The notes beneath the pieces were generated by a model, which was given only the letters and a program-made list of their open reading frames with translations, ran no database searches and was not told the DNA's origin. The position numbers and the translations under genes were made by a program. DNA of 64,000 bases from Geodermatophilus normandii (GTDB lineage: Bacteria; Actinomycetota; Actinomycetes; Mycobacteriales; Geodermatophilaceae), in contig NZ_QGTX01000001.1 of assembly GCF_003182485.1 (NCBI RefSeq), positions 2,868,001-2,932,000 of the forward strand. The letters are read 5' to 3'. Of this stretch, positions 1-7,400 are shown one piece after another; the first letter of the stretch is position 1, and every line of letters begins with the position of its first letter.

Positions 1-732
1 CGGCTCCAGCCCCAGCTCGTCGCGCAGGACCGCGCGGACCTGCTGGTAGCTGCGCAGCGCCTCCTCGGGCCGGCCCAGGCGGTGCTGGGCCAGCATGCGC
101 AGGCTCCACAGCCGCTCGCGCAGCGGCGCCTCCGCCACGGCGGCGCCCACCTCGAGCAGCGCCCGCTCCGGGGCGCCGTCGGCCAGCAGCGCCTCGGCCA
201 GCAGCTCGCGCAGCTGGTCGCGCAGCTCCTCCAGCCGGGCGACGGCGGCGGTCGCCCACGGCTCGTCGGCCACCGTCGGGTAGGGCCGCCCCCGCCAGAG
301 CGCCAGCGCCTGCTCCGCGGCCCGGCCGGCCTCGTGCGGACGGTCGGCGGCCAGCAGCGACCGGGCCTCGCCGGCGAGCGCGGCGAACCGCCGCGAGTCG
401 ACGGTCGCGGGGTCGGCGACCAGCCGGTAGCCGCCCGGCTCGCGCACCAGCACCCCCGAGGGGGCGCCCGGCCGCCGGTCGGGCTCGAGCGCCTTGCGCA
501 GCCGCCAGATGTGCGAGTCCAGCGTCGACGGCGAGCGGGCCGGGGAGTCCGCGCCCCACGTGGCCTCGGTGAGCGCGTCGACGCTGACCTGCCGGCCCGC
601 GTTGACCAGCAGCAGCGACAGCGCCGCGGAGAGACGGGCGCCGCCGAGGGCGACCGGCGTCCCGGCGCGGCGGACCTCGAGCGGGCCGAGGTCCCGGAAG
701 GACAGCACGTCGGCAGTGGCGTCGCCCTGCAC
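1..732 (-). CDS. SARP/AfsR-family transcriptional activator, 3' end outside window
   Basis: The first 244 codons are visible, read from a GTG at 732. The protein opens with an OmpR/PhoB-like winged-helix domain (about residues 10-100, with LDSHIWRLRKALEPD as recognition-helix region and GGYRL near its end). A bacterial transcriptional activation (BTAD) domain of helical repeats follows, ending at the window edge in RSYQQVRAVLRDELGLEP. This is the SARP layout; a short SARP (about 270 residues) or a larger AfsR-like protein with further domains are both possible. A purine-rich GAGGGGG lies 8-14 bases before the start. SARPs bind paired direct heptamers upstream of target promoters. Such a pair lies in the divergent intergenic region (896-913), and three more occur within the next 15 kb, which suggests that this gene is the local regulator. 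Confidence 0.85.
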   Translation of the reverse strand, partial: MQGDATADVLSFRDLGPLEVRRAGTPVALGGARLSAALSLLLVNAGRQVSVDALTEATWGADSPARSPSTLDSHIWRLRKALEPDRRPGAPSGVLVREPGGYRLVADPATVDSRRFAALAGEARSLLAADRPHEAGRAAEQALALWRGRPYPTVADEPWATAAVARLEELRDQLRELLAEALLADGAPERALLEVGAAVAEAPLRERLWSLRMLAQHRLGRPEEALRSYQQVRAVLRDELGLEP

Positions 733-974
733 GAAGGACCCCCTCGCGTGCCACCCCCGTGCCCGCGGCGACGGGTCCGCCCCCGCTCCGGCGCAGGGCG
801 CGCGACCGCCGTCGATTTCGCTGCAGCGTCGGACCACTGCGTACCGCATCCGGCGCCGTCCCGGTAGGGGTCCGGACGCCGTCGCGCCCTCGGGGTTGGA
901 GCGGGCTTGGAGCGACCGGCCGCAGGGTCCCCGGACCGGCCGCCCACCGGGGCGGCCCGAGTCCAGGGGGGCCC
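733..974. promoter_or_regulatory. divergent promoter region between SARP gene and FAD oxidase
   Basis: This 242-base gap separates the divergent start codons of the regulator (732) and the flavin oxidase (975). Apart from the heptamer pair at 896-913 it is GC-rich and shows no clear -10/-35 pair. No ORF within it looks coding. Confidence 0.5.
896..913 (+). promoter_or_regulatory. SARP-type operator: paired TTGGAGC heptamers, 11-bp period
   Basis: TTGGAGC occurs at 896-902 and again at 907-913, identical and 11 bp apart, i.e. on the same helix face. The second copy ends 61 bases before the GTG of the FAD oxidase gene. Direct heptamer repeats one helical turn apart are the known binding pattern of SARP activators. 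The same word pair recurs at 12022-12038, 12051-12068 and 15380-15397. Confidence 0.65.
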
Positions 975-2576
975 GTGACGAGCGTGCGAGAGACCAGTGG
1001 GGACACCGGCGGGCGAGGCGGACGGCGCGGGCGGCTGTCCCGGCGCGGCTTCCTCGTCGGGTCCGGGACGGCGGCGGCCGGCATCGCGGTCGGGACGGTC
1101 GCCGCGCCGCCCGTTCCGGCCGCTGCCCGTCCGCCGCACGGGACGGGCGGCAGCCCGGTCCCCGCGGCGGAGGTGGGTCCCGGCGACCCGCGCTACCCGG
1201 CGCTGGTGACGGGGTTCAACCAGCGCTTCACCGGCACGCCCGCGGCGGTGGTCGTGGTGACCACCGCCGACCAGTGCCTGGCGGCGGTCCGTGCCGCGGT
1301 CGCCGCCGGCCGGCGGATCACGGTGCGGGCCGGCGGCCACTGCTACGAGGACTTCGTGACCGACAACCCCGGCGGCGTGGTCCTCGACGTCTCGGGGATG
1401 CGGGCGGTCACCGAGACCCCCGACGGCGGCATCCGGCTGGAGAGCGGGTGCACCAACTGGGACGTGTACGAGCTGCTGTACAAGAGCCACGGGGTGACGC
1501 TGCCCGCGGGCTCCTGCTACTCGGTGGGCCTGGGCGGCCACGTCGTCGGCGGGGGCTACGGGCTGATGTCCCGCGAGCACGGCCTGACCGTCGACCACCT
1601 GTCCGCCGTCGACGTGGTGGTCGTCGACGCCGACCGGTCGGTGCGGCTGGTGACCGCGCGCCGGGGCGACCCGCGCACGGAGGACCTGTTCTGGGCGCAC
1701 ACCGGCGGCGGGGGCGGCACCTTCGGCGTCGTCGTCGCCTACACGTTCCGCGACCTGCCCGCTCCGCCGCCGATCGTCCAGCTGGCGACCACCACCTGGC
1801 AGTGGAACGCCCTCGACGCGGCGTCCTTCGCCACCCTGCTGCGCGACTACGGCGGCTGGCTGGCCGCCAACAGCGCGCCCGACAGCCCCGGCCGCCGGCT
1901 GTTCGGGCTGCTCAAGCTCTCGCACGTCTCCGCCGGCACGGTCACGCTGGTCACCCAGGCCTCCGGCGAGGACCCCGCCCTGCTCGACGCGTTCCTCCGC
2001 GCGCTCGACGACGGCATGCCCGCGGCCGCGCTGCCCACCACCACGCGGCGCACGATGCCGTGGCTGCAGGCGACCCAGACGCTCAACGGCTCGGGCCCCA
2101 ACCAGCGGGGCAAGTACAAGTCGGCCTACATGCGCCGGCCGTTCCCCGACCGGCACGTCGCGGCCCTGCACGCCGCCCTGACCGACCCGTCCTACGACAA
2201 CCCGCAGGCGCTGGTGCAGGTGGACACCTACGGCGGGCGGATCAACGCCGTCCCGAGCGGCGACACGGCGGTGTCGCAGCGGTCGTCGATCATGAAGCTG
2301 CAGTACCAGACGTACTGGACCGACCCCGCCGAGGACGAGCTGCACCTCGGCTGGATCCGCCGCTGCTACGCCTCGGTGTACGCCGACACCGGCGGGGAGC
2401 CGGCGCGCGACGACGTCACCGACGGCTGCTACGTCAACTACCCCGACGTCGACCTCAGGAACTGGCCGACCCTCTACTTCGGGCGGAACTACCGCCGCCT
2501 GCAGGAGGTCAAGGGCCGGTGGGACCCCACCGACCAGTTCCACCACGCCCAGTCGGTCCGCCCGCCGGGCCGCTGA
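975..2576 (+). CDS. Tat-exported FAD-linked oxidase of the BBE (berberine-bridge-enzyme-like) family
   Basis: The 533-residue protein begins at GTG 975, preceded by a GGGGGG stretch. A twin-arginine signal (SRRGFL at residues 22-27, then a hydrophobic Ala/Gly segment and AAA) predicts export by Tat. The FAD_binding_4 (PCMH) domain covers about residues 70-240. His122 in AGGHCYEDF and Cys181 in AGSCYSVGLGGHVVGGGYG sit where bicovalently bound flavin enzymes such as gluco-oligosaccharide oxidase carry the 8-alpha-histidyl and 6-S-cysteinyl links, so bicovalent FAD is likely. The C-terminal BBE motif CYVNYPDVDL is present. The substrate is unknown; oligosaccharide or alcohol oxidation is typical of the family. 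The SARP-like box upstream suggests activation by the adjacent regulator. Confidence 0.9.
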   Translation: MTSVRETSGDTGGRGGRRGRLSRRGFLVGSGTAAAGIAVGTVAAPPVPAAARPPHGTGGSPVPAAEVGPGDPRYPALVTGFNQRFTGTPAAVVVVTTADQCLAAVRAAVAAGRRITVRAGGHCYEDFVTDNPGGVVLDVSGMRAVTETPDGGIRLESGCTNWDVYELLYKSHGVTLPAGSCYSVGLGGHVVGGGYGLMSREHGLTVDHLSAVDVVVVDADRSVRLVTARRGDPRTEDLFWAHTGGGGGTFGVVVAYTFRDLPAPPPIVQLATTTWQWNALDAASFATLLRDYGGWLAANSAPDSPGRRLFGLLKLSHVSAGTVTLVTQASGEDPALLDAFLRALDDGMPAAALPTTTRRTMPWLQATQTLNGSGPNQRGKYKSAYMRRPFPDRHVAALHAALTDPSYDNPQALVQVDTYGGRINAVPSGDTAVSQRSSIMKLQYQTYWTDPAEDELHLGWIRRCYASVYADTGGEPARDDVTDGCYVNYPDVDLRNWPTLYFGRNYRRLQEVKGRWDPTDQFHHAQSVRPPGR

Positions 2577-2588
2577 GCGGGCGCCCCG

Positions 2589-3341
2589 TCACCGGGCCGC
2601 GGTGGTGGAGGTGGTGGCGGCGGTGGCGGGCCGGGGGACGGCGGCGAACAGGTCGACCAGCGCGTCCCAGCGGGTGCGGCGGCCCGGGGGGAAGCGGCGC
2701 AGCGCGCGCTCCCCGCGGGGGCTGCCCGGCGGGTACCGGCGCCGGGCCCACGGGGACGCCGGCCGGGCCAGCCGCACCGCGGCGACGAGCGCGACCAGCG
2801 GCACGAACACGCCCACGACGCCGAGGACGACGCGCCCCTTGAGCACGGCGACCAGCGCGAACGCCAGGTTGGCGGCGAGGGTGAGGGCGAGCGCGGCCTC
2901 GCTGTCGGTGGCGTCGGCGTCGAAGGGGTTGGCCCCGACCAGCAGCAGGACCCCGACCACCAGCGCGATCAGCACCGCGTCCACCGAGCTGCGGCCCTCG
3001 CGCGACCAGTACACGTCCTCCAGGTGCAGCCACAGCGCGAACTCGTCGAGGGTCAGCGCCGCACCGACCCCGAACAGGACGGCGAGCAGGGCACCGAACG
3101 CGCCGGCCGGGCGCCAGGCGAACTCGGCCGTGCCGGTGCCCAGCAGCAGGAAGATCCCGTACACCTCGTGGTGCACGTGCACCCCGCCGACGCTCGCGTC
3201 CCGGAACGGCCCCCGGCCGGTGCGGATGGCGTGCGTGACGAAGCGGGTGACGAGGAAGGCCACGAGGAAGCCGAGGACCAGCCAGGCGACCAGTTCGCGG
3301 CGCCCGCTGAGCACCGGCAGCAGTTCCGGGTCCAGGTCCAC
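2589..3341 (-). CDS. polytopic membrane protein of unknown function with HVHHEVYG motif
   Basis: The 250-residue protein starts at GTG 3341 with GGGAGG four bases before it; longer upstream readings are antisense to the antiporter gene and not credible. It has about six hydrophobic segments. A conserved-looking GGVHVHHEVYGIFLLL sits at the first loop/second helix, where the histidine pair could bind a metal, but this is speculative. The C-terminal 40 residues are Arg/Pro-rich and cytoplasmic-looking. It is convergent with the FAD oxidase (12-base gap) and divergent from the antiporter. Similar actinobacterial 'integral membrane proteins' carry this motif without an assigned function. Confidence 0.7.
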   Translation of the reverse strand: MDLDPELLPVLSGRRELVAWLVLGFLVAFLVTRFVTHAIRTGRGPFRDASVGGVHVHHEVYGIFLLLGTGTAEFAWRPAGAFGALLAVLFGVGAALTLDEFALWLHLEDVYWSREGRSSVDAVLIALVVGVLLLVGANPFDADATDSEAALALTLAANLAFALVAVLKGRVVLGVVGVFVPLVALVAAVRLARPASPWARRRYPPGSPRGERALRRFPPGRRTRWDALVDLFAAVPRPATAATTSTTAAR

Positions 3342-3473
3342 GCCGCCTCCCGCCGGGTCAGGGACTCCCGCGATCGTGCCGTCGCCGGAGCCGCCGTGGG
3401 GACCGCGCACGCGTGCCTTCCCCTGCGCCGCGCGGGCCGGGAGGATCGGCGCTCCGGCCGAGGGGAGAACCGG

Positions 3474-4673
3474 GTGGACGACGTCGTGTCGATCGACACG
3501 CTGGCCGCGGTCGCTGCCGTCTCCCTGGTCGCCGCCGTCGTCGTCGGGTTGTTCCCGCGCCTGCCCGTGCCGCAGGTGGTGCTGCTGCTCGCCGGCGGCA
3601 TGCTGCTCGGCCCGGACGTGCTCGGCGTCGGGGCGGCGCAGGACGTGCGGGTGCTCGCCGACGTCGGGCTCGGGTTCGTCTTCCTCCTGGCCGGCTACGA
3701 GCTCGACCTCCGGCTGTTCCGCGAGGACGCCGGCCGGCGCGCGCTGGCCGCCTGGTTCGTCTCCCTGGGGCTGGCACTGGGCGTGGTGGGGGCCCTGGCC
3801 GCCACCGGCGTGGTGCGGGCCTACCTGCCGGTGGCGCTCGGGCTGACCACCACCGCGCTGGGCACGCTGCTGCCGGTGCTGCGCGAGAAGGGCCTGCTGG
3901 GCGGCCGGCTCGGGCGGTACCTGCTGGCCACCGGCGGGGTCGGCGAGCTGTTCCCCGTCCTCGCCATCGCGGTGTTCCTGGGCACGCAGGGCCGCGTCGC
4001 CGCCCTCGTCTCGCTGGCCGCGGTGGCCGTGCTCGCCGTCGCCCTCGGCCTGCTGCGGCGCGGGGTCCGGGAGGGCGGCCGGCTCGCCGCCGTGGCCGCG
4101 GCGGGGCAGGACGAGACCGCGCAGATCACCCTGCGCGGCACGGTGCTGCTCCTGGTCGCGCTCATCGCGGTCACCGACCAGTTCCACCTCGACGCCGTGC
4201 TCGGCGCCTTCCTCGCCGGCGTGGTCCTGCGGCGGTGGGTCGGTGCGGCCGCGCCCCGGCTGGAGGCGAAGCTCGACGCGGTGGGGTACGGCTTCTTCGT
4301 CCCGGTCTTCTTCGTCTCCTCCGGGATGGCGCTGGACCTGGCCTCGATCGCGGAGGCACCGCTGCGGCTGGTGCTCTTCTTCGCGCTGATGCTCGCCGTC
4401 CGCGGCGGGCCGGCCCTGCTGGTCTACCGCCGCGTGCTCCCGGCGCGGCAGCGGGTCCAGGCCGCGCTGGTGAGCGCGACGGCGCTGCCCGTGCTGGTGG
4501 CCCTCGCCGAGATCGGCCTGCGCAGCGGCACGATGCTGCCCGAGAACGCCGCCGCGCTGGTCGGGGCGGGCGTGCTGACCGTGCTGCTGTTCCCCGCGCT
4601 GACCGTGGCCCTCGACCGGCGGCCGGCCGAGGTGCCCGTCCCGGCCGCGGGAGGCCCGGCGGGCACCGGGTGA
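3474..4673 (+). CDS. CPA2-family monovalent cation/proton antiporter
   Basis: The 399-residue protein starts at GTG 3474 behind GGGGAG. It is almost wholly hydrophobic, with about 11-12 membrane segments. The N-terminal half has LLLAGGMLLGPDVLG and GLGFVFLLAGYELDL, typical of the Na_H_exchanger (CPA2) fold. A GAFLAGVVLRRW segment and FVPVFFVSSGMALDL in the second half match the KefB/GerN-like core. There is no C-terminal TrkA-N domain, so it is the short transporter-only form. It probably exchanges Na+ or K+ for H+ at the cytoplasmic membrane. The DMT gene follows after 19 bases and may be co-transcribed. Confidence 0.85.
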   Translation: MDDVVSIDTLAAVAAVSLVAAVVVGLFPRLPVPQVVLLLAGGMLLGPDVLGVGAAQDVRVLADVGLGFVFLLAGYELDLRLFREDAGRRALAAWFVSLGLALGVVGALAATGVVRAYLPVALGLTTTALGTLLPVLREKGLLGGRLGRYLLATGGVGELFPVLAIAVFLGTQGRVAALVSLAAVAVLAVALGLLRRGVREGGRLAAVAAAGQDETAQITLRGTVLLLVALIAVTDQFHLDAVLGAFLAGVVLRRWVGAAAPRLEAKLDAVGYGFFVPVFFVSSGMALDLASIAEAPLRLVLFFALMLAVRGGPALLVYRRVLPARQRVQAALVSATALPVLVALAEIGLRSGTMLPENAAALVGAGVLTVLLFPALTVALDRRPAEVPVPAAGGPAGTG

Positions 4674-4692
4674 GCGAGCGGCGACCCCGGCG

Positions 4693-5550
4693 GTGACGGT
4701 GGCCGCCGCCGGGCTGGCGCTCCTGGCCGCGGGCCTGTTCGCGCTGGCGTCGGCGGTCCAGCAGCGCACCGCCGCGGCGGTGCCGGGGGGACCGGGCGGC
4801 GGCCTGCGCCTCGTCGGGACCCTGGCCCGGTCACCGCGGTGGTGGGCCGGCACGCTGGCCGACACCGGCGGCTACGTGGCCCAGGCCGCCGCCCTCGGTC
4901 TGGGGTCGCTGCTGCTGGTGCAGCCGCTCCTGGTCACGACCGTGCTCTTCGCGCTGCCGCTGGGCGCCCGGTGGGCCGGCCGGCGGCTCGGCCGGGGCGA
5001 CTGGCTGTGGGCCGCCGTCCTCGTCCTGGCGCTGGCGGCCTTCGTCGTCACGGGCGAGCCCACCGCCGGGGCGGACGCGGCCGGCTGGCGCGACTGGCTG
5101 CCGGCGTGGGCCGTCCTCGGAGCGGCCGTCGGGGCCTGCCTGCTCGGCGCGGCGCTGCGGCGGGGAACGCCCCGCGCGGTCCTGCTGGCCCTCACCACGG
5201 GGGTGGCCTACGGACTGGCCGCGGCGCTCACCAAGGGGGTGGTGGACGCACTCGGCGACGGCGTGGTCGCGGTGCTCACCTCCTGGAGCACCTGGCTGCT
5301 GGCCGCGGCCCTCCTCGGCGGCACCCTGGTGCAGCAGGCCGCGTTCCAGGCCGGGCCGCTGGGGGCCTCGCTGCCCGCGGCGACGGTCGGGGAACCGGTG
5401 GTCGGCGCGGCGCTCGGCATCGCCGTGCTCGGCGAGCGGCTGCGGGCGGGCGGGGCCGAGTGGGTCCTCGTCTCGGTGCTGGTCGCCGCCATGGTCGCGG
5501 CCACGGTCGCGCTGGCCCGCTCCTCGGCGGCCGCCGGGGCGGCGCCGTAG
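4693..5550 (+). CDS. DMT-superfamily (EamA-like) membrane protein
   Basis: The 285-residue protein starts at GTG 4693, 19 bases after the antiporter stop. About nine to ten hydrophobic helices form two similar halves, ending in GASLPAATVGEPVVGAALGIAVLGERL, the closing EamA-repeat signature (EP and GE(R)L positions). Drug/metabolite transporter family members export amino acids, nucleosides or drugs. Nothing here fixes the substrate. It is convergent with the APC permease gene, with only 3 bases between the stops. Confidence 0.75.
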   Translation: MTVAAAGLALLAAGLFALASAVQQRTAAAVPGGPGGGLRLVGTLARSPRWWAGTLADTGGYVAQAAALGLGSLLLVQPLLVTTVLFALPLGARWAGRRLGRGDWLWAAVLVLALAAFVVTGEPTAGADAAGWRDWLPAWAVLGAAVGACLLGAALRRGTPRAVLLALTTGVAYGLAAALTKGVVDALGDGVVAVLTSWSTWLLAAALLGGTLVQQAAFQAGPLGASLPAATVGEPVVGAALGIAVLGERLRAGGAEWVLVSVLVAAMVAATVALARSSAAAGAAP

Positions 5551-5553
5551 GGC

Positions 5554-6957
5554 TCAGCCGACCGGGGCCGGGGCGCGGCGGCGGGCCAGCAGCGCGAACA
5601 CGAACGGCGGCAGGGACAGCACCACGGTCGCCAGCGCCAGCAGGGCCACGTAGACCACCGTGTCGCCGGTGGCCAGCTGGCTCGGCGGCACGAACCCGAG
5701 CAGGAAGGAGGCCGCGCAGCCCAGCAGTCCCACGCCGCCGACCAGCCACACGCCGGGCAGCCCGCCGGGGATCCGGTAGGGCCGGGGGACGTCGGGGCGG
5801 GTGTGCCGCAGCCGGATGACGCTGGCGAACACCAGCGCGTACATCGCCACGACCACCTGGGCGGTGACCGCCGAGAGCATCCAGTACGACGTGCTGACGC
5901 TCGGCACGACGACGAACAGCAGCGCGAACAGCGTGCCCGCCACGCCCTGCACCACCAGCAGCGCCACCGGGACGTCGTTGCGGTTGGTCCGCCCGAACCG
6001 CCCCGGGGCCAGTCCCTCCCGGGCCCCGACCGCGACGCCCTTCGCCGGCCCCAGCACCCACGGCGTGAGGTGCGCGACGCCGCCGAGGACGACGAGGACC
6101 GCCAGCGGGGGCAGCAGCCAGCTCACCGACAGCGTGTCGAGCACGCTGGCGAACAGCTCCATCGTCCCCGACACCAGGCTGATCTCGTGCCTCGGCAGCA
6201 CGAAGGCCATGAACAGCGAGCCGAGGACCGAGGAGGTGACGGTGACCGCGACGGCCAGGGCGATCGCCCGCGGGACGGTGCGGCCGGGGTCGCGGGTCTC
6301 CCGCGCGTGGAACCCGGCCATCTCCATGCCGGTGAACAGCAGGATGACCCCGCCGAGGAACGCCAGGTCGCCCAGCGAGACGTCGGGGACCAGGGCGCCG
6401 GCCGAGAAGGGGATCTGCGAGGGGTCGCCCCGCAGGAGGAAGGCCGCCCCCAGGGCGACGACGAGCAGCGCCGGCAGGAGAGAGCCCGCGACGGTCCCCA
6501 CGGCGCCGATGACCGCCGACGTGCGCACGCCGCGCAGCGCCGCGGCCGTGGTGCCCCAGAACACCACGAGCATGACGACGACGAGGTAGGACTTGTCGTC
6601 GGCCAGCGACGGGTCGATGGCGTAGGCCGACGACGCGGCGATGAACGACAGCACGGTGGGGAACCAGGCGACGTTCTCGGCGTAGTCGCACCACACCGCG
6701 AGGAAGCCGGTGCGCCCGCCGAAGGCCTCCTTCACCCAGGCGTAGACGCCGCCGTCGCGCGGGAAGGCGGTGCCGAGCTCGGCGGCGGCCATCGAGACGG
6801 GCACGAGGAACACCGCGATCGACAGCGCGAACAGCGCCAGCATCGACCAGCCGTACTCGGCCATGACCGGCAGGTTCCGCGCGCTCACGATCGACGCGAC
6901 GTTGACCATCGCCAGCGCCAGCACGCCCAGGCGGGCGGTGCGCGCGGGCCGGCTCAC
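5554..6957 (-). CDS. APC-superfamily amino-acid permease
   Basis: The 467-residue protein starts at GTG 6957, overlapping the TGA of the preceding gene as GTGA, so translation is probably coupled. It has about 12 hydrophobic segments. The first helix pair has ARLGVLALAMVNVASIVSARNLP and ELGTAFPRDGGVYAWVKEAFGGRTGFLAVWCDYAENV, the conserved APC entry (GG-hYxW). This resembles glutamate:GABA antiporter/YjeM-type permeases. It is the last gene of the operon hydrolase - LysRS/MprF - 148-aa protein - permease, so lysine or another cationic amino acid is a reasonable substrate guess, but only by context. Confidence 0.85.
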   Translation of the reverse strand: MSRPARTARLGVLALAMVNVASIVSARNLPVMAEYGWSMLALFALSIAVFLVPVSMAAAELGTAFPRDGGVYAWVKEAFGGRTGFLAVWCDYAENVAWFPTVLSFIAASSAYAIDPSLADDKSYLVVVMLVVFWGTTAAALRGVRTSAVIGAVGTVAGSLLPALLVVALGAAFLLRGDPSQIPFSAGALVPDVSLGDLAFLGGVILLFTGMEMAGFHARETRDPGRTVPRAIALAVAVTVTSSVLGSLFMAFVLPRHEISLVSGTMELFASVLDTLSVSWLLPPLAVLVVLGGVAHLTPWVLGPAKGVAVGAREGLAPGRFGRTNRNDVPVALLVVQGVAGTLFALLFVVVPSVSTSYWMLSAVTAQVVVAMYALVFASVIRLRHTRPDVPRPYRIPGGLPGVWLVGGVGLLGCAASFLLGFVPPSQLATGDTVVYVALLALATVVLSLPPFVFALLARRRAPAPVG

Positions 6958-7400
6958 CGGGCGCCCTCGCCGATCAGCGCCACGCGCAGCCGCCGTCGCG
7001 GCTCCTCGTCGCCCGGGCCCCGCAGCAGCACGGTGGCGTCGGCCAGGGTGAGCACCCAGCCGCTGCCGCGCGGGCGGCTCAGCGACTCGAACCGCCGGGC
7101 GGCCGCGTCCCGGTCCCCCGCGGAGGCGAACCGGTCCACGACGACGGTGACCGCGTCGCCCGGGCAGGACGCGGCCAGCGTGTAGGCGCGCCCGCCCAGG
7201 CTGCCGCCGGGCAGGTCGCGCGCGACGTCGGCGGCGTCGCAGGTCCGCAACCCGGCCGCCGCCACCGCCCGCTCGACCGCCTCGAGGGACCCCGGCCCGA
7301 ACGTCGCCCGGTCCCGGCCGGCCCACTGGGCGACGGCGAGCGCGGCCAGCAGCGCCGCGAGCACGACCCCCGTCCCGAGGACCGTGCCCGTCCGCCTCAC
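6954..7400 (-). CDS. small membrane-anchored secreted protein, unknown
   Basis: The 148-residue protein starts at GTG 7400, overlapping the LysRS-MprF stop (GTGA), and itself overlaps the permease start. One N-terminal hydrophobic segment (VLGTGVVLAALLAALAVAQWAG) acts as a signal anchor. The outside part of about 115 residues has two cysteines (in LRTCDAADV and LAASCPGDAV) that could form a disulfide, and a mixed alpha/beta composition ending RRRLRVALIGEG. No family was recognised. Its place between a lysyl-phospholipid synthase and a permease suggests an envelope role. Confidence 0.7.
   Translation of the reverse strand: MRRTGTVLGTGVVLAALLAALAVAQWAGRDRATFGPGSLEAVERAVAAAGLRTCDAADVARDLPGGSLGGRAYTLAASCPGDAVTVVVDRFASAGDRDAAARRFESLSRPRGSGWVLTLADATVLLRGPGDEEPRRRLRVALIGEGAR

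Noticed and set aside
2602-4865. Very long frames on the strand opposite the antiporter and membrane protein genes
   Set aside because: They are high-GC shadow frames; the protein features (membrane helices, motifs) fit the annotated frames only.
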